The notes beneath the pieces are model-generated. The model searched no databases. It was given only the letters and a program-made list of their open reading frames with translations, and was not told the DNA's origin. A DNA stretch of 64,000 nucleotides from Macrococcus lamae (GTDB lineage Bacteria; Bacillota; Bacilli; Staphylococcales; Staphylococcaceae): assembly GCF_004359545.1 (NCBI RefSeq), contig NZ_SCWB01000014.1, forward strand, positions 1 to 64,000, read 5' to 3'. This document shows, one piece after another, positions 7,098 to 14,290 of this stretch (position 1 is the first letter of the stretch; the number at the start of each line of letters is the position of its first letter). The translations under genes were made by a program, and so were the position numbers.

Positions 7098-8234
7098 ATG
7101 TCAGAACAGCTCAAACAGGAGATTATTGAATACAGCCGAACAATTGGTATTGATGCAATCGGCTTTACAACGGCTGAGCCATTCGAAGAGCTGCGGCCGA
7201 AGCTTGAGGAATATTATATGAAGGGCTATGCTTCTGGTTTTGAAAGTTCTGATATAGAGCTCAGAGTTAATCCAAAGAAATCACTGCCTTCTGCCCGTTC
7301 AATTATTGCGATTGCAGTCGGTTATCCGAACCGTCTGCCTGACGCACCTAAGAGCACACGCGGAGAACGACGAGGAATGTTTGCGCGGTCTTCATGGGGA
7401 ATGGATTATCATTCACTGCTCAGGAAGCGGCTGACACTGCTACAGTCATTTATCGAAGAACGTGTACCTCATGCAGAATGTCTGTCGATGGTAGACACGG
7501 GTGTGCTGAGTGATCGGGCAGTTGCAGAACGCGCTGGTCTCGGGTATGCTGCGAAAAATGGATTTATCCTGAATGATAAACTTGGCACTTGGACATATTT
7601 AGGAGAATTGCTCACGTCTATTCCGCTGCCGCCGGATCAACCGGTTATTGACAGCTGTCTTGACTGTACGATTTGCGTTGACCGCTGCCCTACTGGAGCG
7701 CTGGTCGGGAACGGACAGTTAAACGCACAGAAATGCATCAGTTTTCTGACACAGATGAAAGGATTTCTTCCCGACGAATACCGCGGAAAAATCGGTAATA
7801 GATTATACGGCTGTGATACGTGCCAGCAAGTCTGTCCGAGAAACAGAGGAATCAACACGCAGCAGGATGATATCATCCTTGAGCCGCTTAAATTGAAGCC
7901 ATTACTGGAACCACTGCTCACCATTAGCAATAAGATGTTCAAAAATGAATTTGGTCATTTAGCAGGCAGCTGGCGTGGGAAAAAACCGATTCAGCGTAAT
8001 GCAATTATTGCACTCGCGCATTATAAGGAGACAGCTTCCATCCCGACGTTGAAAAAAGTAGCTGTAGAAGATGAGCGACCTGTCATCAAAGGGACTGCTT
8101 ACTGGGCAATTGGCAGAATCGCAGGACAAATGGAAGCGCCATTTCTGATGGAAAGGTATAATATAGAAGAAGACATAGAAGTCAGAAACGAAATATTAAA
8201 AGGGTTAGAGGAGATTGAACATGTCATCAATTAA
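7098..8234 (+). CDS. queG: Epoxyqueuosine reductase QueG
   Basis: A 378-residue cobalamin-dependent Fe-S enzyme that reduces epoxyqueuosine to queuosine at wobble position 34 of GUN-anticodon tRNAs. Two [4Fe-4S] cysteine sets are visible, CLDCTICVDRCP (about residues 187-198) and CDTCQQVCP (about 239-247). A C-terminal HEAT-like stretch (KPIQRNAIIALAHYK onwards) is of the type that grips tRNA. Start ATG 7098 follows GGAGGTGAG. A TTG 15 bp upstream is in frame but sits on the ribosome site. It overlaps trmL by 14 bp. Substrate tRNAs for Tyr, His, Asn and Asp are encoded in this window. Confidence 0.95.
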   Translation: MSEQLKQEIIEYSRTIGIDAIGFTTAEPFEELRPKLEEYYMKGYASGFESSDIELRVNPKKSLPSARSIIAIAVGYPNRLPDAPKSTRGERRGMFARSSWGMDYHSLLRKRLTLLQSFIEERVPHAECLSMVDTGVLSDRAVAERAGLGYAAKNGFILNDKLGTWTYLGELLTSIPLPPDQPVIDSCLDCTICVDRCPTGALVGNGQLNAQKCISFLTQMKGFLPDEYRGKIGNRLYGCDTCQQVCPRNRGINTQQDDIILEPLKLKPLLEPLLTISNKMFKNEFGHLAGSWRGKKPIQRNAIIALAHYKETASIPTLKKVAVEDERPVIKGTAYWAIGRIAGQMEAPFLMERYNIEEDIEVRNEILKGLEEIEHVIN

Positions 8235-8697
8235 TGTCGTTTTATATCAGCCGGAAATTCCGGCTAACACTGGTAACATCGCACGGACTTGTGCCGCTAC
8301 AGATACAACACTGCACTTGATCCGTCCGCTCGGATTTTCAACCGATGATAAGATGCTTCGTCGTGCAGGTCTTGACTACTGGAAGTTCGTCAACATCATC
8401 TACTATGACAGTATAGAGGAATTTTTTGAGAAGACAGCCGGAGGTCATTATTACTTGCTGACTAAATTCGGTAATAAACCGCATACGACGTTTGATTATT
8501 CGGATACATCAATTGAGCACTACTTTATCTTCGGTCGCGAGACAACAGGTCTGCCTGACTGGGTGAAGGAAAAGTATATGGATACAGCGCTTAGAATACC
8601 GATGAATGACAATGTACGATCATTGAATCTATCGAATACGGCAGCTATTTTAGTGTACGAAGCATTAAGACAGCAGAATTACCCTAATCTTAAATAA
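8221..8697 (+). CDS. trmL: tRNA (cytidine/uridine-34-2'-O)-methyltransferase TrmL
   Basis: A 158-residue SPOUT methyltransferase. The family start VVLYQPEIPANTGNIARTC (binding and knot entry), the middle motif FGRETTGLP and the C-terminal LNLSNTAAILVYEALRQ are all present. The family methylates the ribose of nucleotide 34 in Leu tRNAs with CAA or TAA anticodons, both encoded in this window. Start ATG 8221 lies 8 nt after AGGAG and inside queG, in another frame. Two wobble-base modifiers are thus translationally coupled. Confidence 0.94.
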   Translation: MSSINVVLYQPEIPANTGNIARTCAATDTTLHLIRPLGFSTDDKMLRRAGLDYWKFVNIIYYDSIEEFFEKTAGGHYYLLTKFGNKPHTTFDYSDTSIEHYFIFGRETTGLPDWVKEKYMDTALRIPMNDNVRSLNLSNTAAILVYEALRQQNYPNLK

Positions 8698-8708
8698 GGA
8701 CTGATTAA

Positions 8709-9455
8709 ATGAATGAAGTCATCAAGCAGTTAATGGAGCATCGTTCGATCAGGAAGTTTACAGATGTGCCGCTTGACCAATCAACGGTAAAATTGCTTGT
8801 TGAAGCGGCGCAGCACGCTTCAACGTCGAGCTTTGTACAGGCGTATTCAATCATCGGTGTGACTGATCCTGATATTAAGCATGAGTTGAGCCTTATCGGG
8901 ACACAGAACTTTATAGAACATAACGGTCATTTATTTGTTTTTGTAGCCGATTTCAAACGTCATCAGCTGCTGTCAGAACGCGCTGGACTTGATGCACAGC
9001 CATTTATTGGTGCGACTGAACGATTCATCGTCGGTACTGTTGATGCGAGTCTTGCGGCACAAAACCTGGCTGTTGCCGCTGAAAGTATGGGTCTTGGTAT
9101 ATGCTACGTCGGTGGTCTGAGAAATGATATGGCGAAGGTTATCGAATTGTTAAAACTTCCTGAGTTCACATATCCGTTATTCGGTATGGTTGCAGGCTAT
9201 CCGGCACAGCAAGGCAGTAAAAAAGAGCGTCTGCCGTTTGACCATGTTTATCACGAAAATCGTTATGTAATTGATGGTGATTATATGCAGCAGATTGAAG
9301 ATTACGATCGATCAATAGCAGAGTATTACCGGACTCGTACAGCAGGTGAACGTGTTGATACGTGGAGTCAGCAGATGGTTGGTAAAGTCAGAGGAAATGC
9401 ACGTGAAGAAATTGATTCAACAGTTAAACGGCAAGGATTTTTAAGTCAGAAATAA
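8709..9455 (+). CDS. nfrA: NADPH-dependent FMN oxidoreductase (nitroreductase) NfrA
   Basis: A 248-residue nitroreductase-fold protein. HRSIRKF near the N-terminus (about residues 12-18) and ASTSSFVQAYS contribute to FMN phosphate and ring binding. GLGICYVGGLRND and YPLFGMVAGYP are family landmarks. The length and C-terminal extension (EDYDRSIAEYYRTR) match the NfrA/NfsA group, which reduces flavins, nitro compounds and disulfides with NADPH. It starts 11 bp after trmL and ends at a strong terminator, so queG-trmL-nfrA is probably one transcript. The physiological substrate is not deducible. Confidence 0.9.
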   Translation: MNEVIKQLMEHRSIRKFTDVPLDQSTVKLLVEAAQHASTSSFVQAYSIIGVTDPDIKHELSLIGTQNFIEHNGHLFVFVADFKRHQLLSERAGLDAQPFIGATERFIVGTVDASLAAQNLAVAAESMGLGICYVGGLRNDMAKVIELLKLPEFTYPLFGMVAGYPAQQGSKKERLPFDHVYHENRYVIDGDYMQQIEDYDRSIAEYYRTRTAGERVDTWSQQMVGKVRGNAREEIDSTVKRQGFLSQK

Positions 9456-9456
9456 A

Positions 9457-9491
9457 GAAAGACAGAATCGGCTCAGCCAATTCTGTCTTTT
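9457..9491. terminator. Bidirectional terminator
   Basis: AAAGACAGAATCGGC-TCA-GCCAATTCTGTCTTT is a near-perfect stem with A and T flanks on both sides. It ends nfrA and overlaps the stop codon of the small minus-strand gene. Confidence 0.93.
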
Positions 9492-9597
9492 ATTTGTGGA
9501 GATCTTCGTCTCTGATTCCGTAGTTAGATTCTCTGCCGGCAGTTAACATTGCGACAATGAACGATAAAGCAACCATACCAATTAATAATGTGCCCAT
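9490..9597 (-). CDS. 35-residue putative single-pass membrane peptide
   Basis: The reverse strand reads MGTLLIGMVALSFIVAML, then TAGRESNYGIRDEDLHK and TAA. The first 18 residues form one hydrophobic helix. The tail is charged and would lie in the cytoplasm if the N-terminus is outside. AGGAGG sits 9 nt before the ATG. The stop falls within a bidirectional terminator, which supports a real small gene. I do not recognise a family. It could be a regulator or accessory subunit of a membrane complex, but nothing in the sequence shows which. Confidence 0.6.
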   Translation of the reverse strand: MGTLLIGMVALSFIVAMLTAGRESNYGIRDEDLHK

Positions 9598-9671
9598 TGA
9601 TGTTGGCCTCCTATACTATTATTGTTTTTATTATATACTAAACATAGGATAAAGAAAAGGAGACGTTAGTC

Positions 9672-10814
9672 ATGCATGTCATAAACAATGTGAAAATTTA
9701 CACAGAAGATGAAGTGATTGATAGAGGTTATGTCATCATTGAAGACGAGCGTATAAAAGCTGTAGAGCATGGCGATTATGAAGGAGATCAATCCAATGTG
9801 ACGGATGGCGGCGGAAATATTCTGCTGCCGGGATTCATTGATATTCATATTCATGGTGGGTACGGAGCGGACGTGATGGATGCTGACGATGAAGCGCTGG
9901 AAACACTCGCTGAAGGGCTGCTCACAGAAGGCACGACCTCATTTCTTGCGACGACGATGACCGAAGATTTAGAACGTGTGAAAAAAGCTATGACTGCTGC
10001 CAGTTCATATAATGGGGCTGGTGCTGAAATCATCGGTATTCATGTAGAAGGTCCATTTATCTCAGAACATAAAGTCGGCGCGCAGAATCCAAAATATGTG
10101 AAGCGACCGACCGTTGAATTGATAGAAGAATTGCAGGAAGCAGCAGATCATAAGATTAAGATTATGACCATTGCTCCTGAAGTCGAAGGAGCAATGGATG
10201 TGATTCGCGCTAAAAATCAGGACTTCATCTTTTCAATGGGCCATACCGTAGCGACATTTTATGAGATAAACGTAGCGGTAACAGCCGGGGCTCGGCATAT
10301 CACGCATCTCTATAATGCTGCTACACCATTTACGCACCGAGATCCGGGAGCATTTGGAGCAGCATGGGTGAACGATGGACTTAAAACCGAATGCATAGTG
10401 GATGGTGTTCATTCTCATCCGGCAGCCGTGAAAATTGCCTATCGACTGAAAGGACGGGACAATTTTATGGTGATTACAGATGCCATGCGAGCTAAAGGAA
10501 TGCCGGACGGCGAATACGAACTTGGAGGACAGCAGGTCATAAAGAAGGAAGGAAGAGCAGTGCTTAACGACGGAACGCTTGCCGGAAGTATTCTTAAAAT
10601 GAACGATGCGCTCCGTAACTTTATGAGCTATACTGGAGAGACACTGGAGAATGCATGGCGTGTCGTAAGTTATAACCAGGCAGCAGCGCTCGGCATGCAG
10701 GATGACATCGGCAGCATTAAAACAGGGAAATATGCAGACCTTGTTTTAGTGGATGAAGAGTTAAATGTTTTAACAGCAGTAAAAAAAGGGTATATGAAAT
10801 TGATAAAAAACTAG
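9672..10814 (+). CDS. nagA: N-acetylglucosamine-6-phosphate deacetylase
   Basis: A 380-residue amidohydrolase that removes acetate from GlcNAc-6-P, the entry to amino-sugar and wall-recycling catabolism. The barrel metal motif is GFIDIHIHGGYG (about residues 55-66). HVEGPF carries the family's metal-binding glutamate, SMGHT and HLYNA supply ligands and substrate contacts, and VITDAM holds the catalytic aspartate. AAAAGGAG precedes the ATG by about 10 nt. It lies 19 bp upstream of a NagB-like gene, suggesting one transcript ending at the hairpin at 11459. Confidence 0.95.
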   Translation: MHVINNVKIYTEDEVIDRGYVIIEDERIKAVEHGDYEGDQSNVTDGGGNILLPGFIDIHIHGGYGADVMDADDEALETLAEGLLTEGTTSFLATTMTEDLERVKKAMTAASSYNGAGAEIIGIHVEGPFISEHKVGAQNPKYVKRPTVELIEELQEAADHKIKIMTIAPEVEGAMDVIRAKNQDFIFSMGHTVATFYEINVAVTAGARHITHLYNAATPFTHRDPGAFGAAWVNDGLKTECIVDGVHSHPAAVKIAYRLKGRDNFMVITDAMRAKGMPDGEYELGGQQVIKKEGRAVLNDGTLAGSILKMNDALRNFMSYTGETLENAWRVVSYNQAAALGMQDDIGSIKTGKYADLVLVDEELNVLTAVKKGYMKLIKN

Positions 10815-10833
10815 GTTTTAGGAGGAAAACACC

Positions 10834-11448
10834 ATGGCAATGAACTTTAAAATATTTGATTCTAAAGGGATTGCAGCGAAATTTGCAGCAGACCTTGTAC
10901 GTAAGCAGATGAATAACAATCCAACGTCTATCATCGCCTTTGCAATGAACGATGAACAGGACTTCTTCTATCGTGCTCTGCAGGAAGACGTGGCAAAAAA
11001 TCCTGTAGATGCAAGTCAGATTCATATATTCGATTATGATAACAACGAATCTAGTTTCAAACAGATAGGTGTTGTTAAAGAGCAGTTTCATAAAGCCGAT
11101 AAAAACGGCAATTTAAAAGACGATGTAAAGAAAGTTAAAACAAAAGAGAATAAAGGCAAGCTGACTATGCTTGTTTCAACTTTTAATCCTGATGGCAGCA
11201 TCGGCTACCGCGAAATTGATGCGGATGATGATAAAGGTCTATTAACTGCACGTGAAGTCATCGTGCTGGTCACTGGTCCGGAAAAAGCTAAAGCCGTTAA
11301 TCGTCTCTATGAAACATCAGAAACGCAAACTAATTTTGAGGCAGCTAATCTCAAAGCGCACCGAATGGTAACAGTAATTTTAGATCACGATGCGGCTCAA
11401 GGATTACCAGCTGATATTCGTGAGTATTACCGCTCATTATTCTCCTAA
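10834..11448 (+). CDS. NagB-like protein lacking the deaminase active site
   Basis: A 204-residue protein that resembles a shortened glucosamine-6-phosphate deaminase. An N-terminal segment ends in TSIIAFAMND, IHIFDYDNN stands where NagB has its FNMDEY strand, and LLTAREVIVLVTGPEKAKAV mirrors the NagB segment LLDAEEVMILVLGSQKA. The GNDGHIAFNEP loop carrying the catalytic Asp and His is absent, and a charged stretch (about residues 85-115) stands there. It is therefore probably not a deaminase. It follows nagA by 19 bp with TAGGAGG before its start. A sensor or regulatory role in amino-sugar metabolism is possible but unproven. Confidence 0.75.
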   Translation: MAMNFKIFDSKGIAAKFAADLVRKQMNNNPTSIIAFAMNDEQDFFYRALQEDVAKNPVDASQIHIFDYDNNESSFKQIGVVKEQFHKADKNGNLKDDVKKVKTKENKGKLTMLVSTFNPDGSIGYREIDADDDKGLLTAREVIVLVTGPEKAKAVNRLYETSETQTNFEAANLKAHRMVTVILDHDAAQGLPADIREYYRSLFS

Positions 11449-11458
11449 TACCGATTTG

Positions 11459-11485
11459 ACACCAGCGTGATGCTGGTGTTTTTTG
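11459..11485 (+). terminator. Terminator of the nagA operon
   Basis: ACACCAGC-GTGAT-GCTGGTGT hairpin followed by six T. Confidence 0.93.
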
Positions 11486-11512
11486 TTGGATTAGAGATAA
11501 GTAACGGCACTG

Positions 11513-11606
11513 GCGACACTCACGGATGAACAGAAGGCTGAGTGACGTAGTTAGCGACACTCGCAGATGAACAACGGACGGAGTGACGCGTTCAGCGACA
11601 CTCGCC
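11513..11606. repeat. Tandem 41-bp repeat with internal dyad symmetry
   Basis: Units at 11513-11553 and 11554-11594 plus a 12-bp third start at 11595-11606. Each opens GCGACACTC and contains ATGAACA and then GAGTGACG. GAGTG pairs with the CACTC of the next unit, so hairpins such as GAGTGACGC-GTTCA-GCGACACTC can form. It fills the spacer between the nagA operon terminator and the stop codon of the convergent NERD gene. Confidence 0.9.
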
Positions 11607-12515
11607 TTATCGATAATGGTGTCCAAAGTGATGAGATTCAATTCTCTCATAATTATTCTTCATAATCCTTTGTACACTTCTGATGCTTACTCCATTTCCG
11701 AGCCAATCGGCAATCAACTTGGAAGTAATTAATTGATCCGGCCATATTTTTCCGATATCTTTTACAGCGTTATGAACTATATCAGATGTGTTGGAATGCT
11801 GATTACAATTCACACAAAAAACCCTCCTCTGGCTGATTCTTTGCATTTCCTTAAAGCAAACAGAACAATATACTCCTTTTTTTACAAGCGAGTAATCTAC
11901 TTCCATCCTTTTATCAAAATTATTGGGAACGCTGCGTTTTAACAAGTATTTTGTTATAGCAGCAGCGGGGCCTAAATTGAACTGCTTGCGATATTCCATT
12001 AAAACATGCTGGTAATTATCTTTGACGAGTACATCGCCATTCAATAATATGCCGTGAATGGTCTGCTCTGGATTGACAAAAAACGGATAAACAATCACGT
12101 CCACAAAAGGATCATACTGCGCAATATATGAACTCACGACTTTCTTAAGTCTTGCCAACTGCTCGTTTAATGCGCTAAATGGTTCACCGTTCATCAAATA
12201 AAAATTACCGTCACGATAGTTCAGATCAAAAGACAAATTTTTAACTTCAAATACAATTACACAGTTATCGAGTACTAGAAGGCTGTCAATCTGCACTTGC
12301 TGATAATTGATGTTTAACCGTAAGTCACATAGATAAATCCCATCATCATGCTGAAAAAACAGATGCAGCAACTCATCTGCAATCGCTTCGCCTTCTTCTC
12401 CCTTAACAAGTTTATTGTATCGTTCCTGTTCATCTTCAGAAAATACATAACGTGCTTGCAACCCTCTAAAACAAAATGTTTGATGGAGCGACTCTCGACA
12501 CTTCAAAGTCTTCAT
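11607..12515 (-). CDS. NERD-domain protein with C-terminal zinc ribbon
   Basis: A 302-residue protein. Residues about 35-150 form a NERD (nuclease-related) domain: KGEEGE near 38-43, QIDSLLVL with D77, and IVFEVKN with E90 and K92, together the D...ExK signature of restriction-like nucleases. A zinc ribbon follows with CSVC (217-220) and CVNC (234-237). The last 60 residues look helical and could form a DNA-binding helix-turn-helix. AGGAGG precedes the ATG at 12515. The function in this family is unknown; DNA processing is the usual inference. It is monocistronic and convergent with nagA across the repeat. Confidence 0.85.
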   Translation of the reverse strand: MKTLKCRESLHQTFCFRGLQARYVFSEDEQERYNKLVKGEEGEAIADELLHLFFQHDDGIYLCDLRLNINYQQVQIDSLLVLDNCVIVFEVKNLSFDLNYRDGNFYLMNGEPFSALNEQLARLKKVVSSYIAQYDPFVDVIVYPFFVNPEQTIHGILLNGDVLVKDNYQHVLMEYRKQFNLGPAAAITKYLLKRSVPNNFDKRMEVDYSLVKKGVYCSVCFKEMQRISQRRVFCVNCNQHSNTSDIVHNAVKDIGKIWPDQLITSKLIADWLGNGVSIRSVQRIMKNNYERIESHHFGHHYR

Positions 12516-12625
12516 TCAATCCTCCTATAAAATAAATGTAAACAATTATAAAATATATCATTTTGTTAACATTAACAACTCCCATCTATCTGTAGTATAA
12601 TTATTTAAAAAAGGAGGTCATCATC

Positions 12626-12778
12626 ATGACAGACCGCTATCACGATCAGGACAATGAAATGGTTCAGGACTTTGACGAAGTTGTTGAGCTCGGCAAGGAA
12701 ATGGAGCAGATTTCACTGCGTAATGAAGAAGACCGGGATAATGACTGGTCCGAAGAAGATGAACAACAGAACAGCTGA
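12626..12778 (+). CDS. 50-residue highly acidic protein, SAS053-like
   Basis: An open frame of 50 codons preceded by AAAGGAGG and starting at ATG 12626. The product is rich in Asp and Glu (DQDNEMVQDFDEVVELGKEM, then NEEDRDNDWSEEDEQQ) with almost no basic residues. Similar tiny acidic proteins sit upstream of fumarase in staphylococci. I recall the name SAS053 family with a proposed DNA-gyrase-inhibitor or DNA-mimic role, which I cannot confirm here. TATAAT at about 12596 supplies a promoter candidate. fumC begins 75 bp downstream without a terminator between, so the two may be cotranscribed. Confidence 0.75.
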   Translation: MTDRYHDQDNEMVQDFDEVVELGKEMEQISLRNEEDRDNDWSEEDEQQNS

Positions 12779-12853
12779 TTTCTCTGAAAACAGATGAATG
12801 AAAGTATTGTTTAATGTAAAATGGAGTTATTAAGTAGATAAGGGGAGAATAGA

Positions 12854-14239
12854 ATGTCTGTAAGAATTGAACATGATACGTTTGGTGAAATTGAAGTACC
12901 TGCTGATAAATACTGGGGAGCGCAGACTCAGCGAAGCAAGCAGAACTTCCCGGTCGGCAAAGAAAAAATGCCTCTAGAAGTCGTATATGGTTTCGCCCAT
13001 CTGAAGAAAGCAGCTGCAATTGTCAATAAAGATCTCGGCAAATTATCGGAAGCAAAGTCTGATGCGATCGTCAAAGCTTGTGACGATGTCCTAGCAGGTA
13101 AACTGGACGAGCATTTCCCGCTTGTTGTGTGGCAGACAGGAAGCGGTACTCAAAGTAATATGAACGTCAATGAAGTTGTCGCGTTCGCGGCTAATCTGTA
13201 TTTACAGGAGTCAGGCAGTGATGAGTCTGTTCACCCGAACGATGATGTCAATAAATCTCAGAGCTCAAATGATACATATCCTACAGCGATGCACGTCGCA
13301 CTTTACAACGAAATTGAAGTAAAGCTGATGCCGGCGCTCGATAAACTTCGCAATACTCTAAAAGAAAAAGAAGAACAGTTCGACCACATCATTAAAATCG
13401 GTCGTACACATCTGCAGGATGCTACGCCTTTGACACTTGGCCAGGAAATCTCAGGCTGGAGATATATGCTTGATAAATGTGAGTCTTTACTTAACTTATC
13501 CAAAAAGGAATTATTGAATCTGGCGATTGGCGGCACAGCGGTCGGTACAGGAATCAATGCTCACCCGGAATTTGGAGACAGAGTAGCAGCCCAGATCAAA
13601 GAACAGACCGGCTATAATTTCATCTCTTCTCCGAATAAATTCCATGCGCTGACGGCTCATGATGAAGTGACATTTGTCCACGGTGCATTGAAAGCGCTGG
13701 CAGCAGACTTGATGAAGATAGCAAACGATGTCCGCTGGTTGTCATCCGGTCCTCGTGCAGGTCTCGGTGAATTATCCATTCCAGAAAATGAACCGGGATC
13801 TTCTATCATGCCGGGTAAAGTGAATCCGACGCAAAGTGAAATGCTGACAATGGTTTCGGTTCAAGTCATGGGTAATGATGCTGCTGTCGGCATCGCAGCA
13901 AGTCAAGGTAACTTCGAACTAAATGTATTCAAGCCTGTCATCATGTACAATACACTTCAGTCCATTTATTTACTGGCAGATGGTATGAATTCGTTTAATG
14001 ATAACTGTGCAGTGGGTATAACACCAATAGAAGAAAATATTTCAGACTACTTGAGCCGCTCATTAATGCTCGTGACGGCACTCAATCCTCATATCGGATA
14101 TGAAAAAGCAGCATATATTGCTAAGACTGCTCACAAAGAAGGGCTGACTTTAAAACAGTCTGCTATCAACAGCGGCTATTTAACTGAAACTGAATTTGAT
14201 GAGTGGATTAAACCGGAAGAAATGATTCATCCAAAATAA
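12854..14239 (+). CDS. fumC: Class II fumarate hydratase
   Basis: A 461-residue iron-independent fumarase interconverting fumarate and L-malate in the citric acid cycle. The superfamily signature [11 protein letters not shown] lies at about residues 315-325. The substrate segments [10 protein letters not shown] (about 97-106), SSNDTYPTA (about 137-145) and [10 protein letters not shown] are intact. Length is as usual for the family. AGGGGAG precedes the ATG. The gene ends in its own terminator, although the following ppx starts only 51 bp later. Confidence 0.97.
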   Translation: MSVRIEHDTFGEIEVPADKYWGAQTQRSKQNFPVGKEKMPLEVVYGFAHLKKAAAIVNKDLGKLSEAKSDAIVKACDDVLAGKLDEHFPLVVWQTGSGTQSNMNVNEVVAFAANLYLQESGSDESVHPNDDVNKSQSSNDTYPTAMHVALYNEIEVKLMPALDKLRNTLKEKEEQFDHIIKIGRTHLQDATPLTLGQEISGWRYMLDKCESLLNLSKKELLNLAIGGTAVGTGINAHPEFGDRVAAQIKEQTGYNFISSPNKFHALTAHDEVTFVHGALKALAADLMKIANDVRWLSSGPRAGLGELSIPENEPGSSIMPGKVNPTQSEMLTMVSVQVMGNDAAVGIAASQGNFELNVFKPVIMYNTLQSIYLLADGMNSFNDNCAVGITPIEENISDYLSRSLMLVTALNPHIGYEKAAYIAKTAHKEGLTLKQSAINSGYLTETEFDEWIKPEEMIHPK

Positions 14240-14243
14240 TGTG

Positions 14244-14270
14244 AATGCCTGCAAAGTTGCGGGCATTTTT
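14244..14270 (+). terminator. Terminator after fumC
   Basis: AATGCCTGCA-AAGT-TGCGGGCATT hairpin followed by T residues. Some readthrough into ppx is possible because no clear promoter fits in the 20 bp left before it. Confidence 0.82.
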
Positions 14271-14290
14271 TACTAAAGAGGAGTTTATCA

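Noticed and set aside
10717-11091. 124-codon open frame antisense to the nagA end and the NagB-like gene
   Set aside because: Shadow of two real genes; Cys/Leu/Phe-rich translation with no motif.
11513-11606. CRISPR array
   Set aside because: Units are contiguous with no unique spacers, and no cas gene is in the window.
12624-13019. 131-codon frame antisense to the small acidic gene and fumC
   Set aside because: The sense-strand genes have ribosome sites and recognisable products; this frame has neither.
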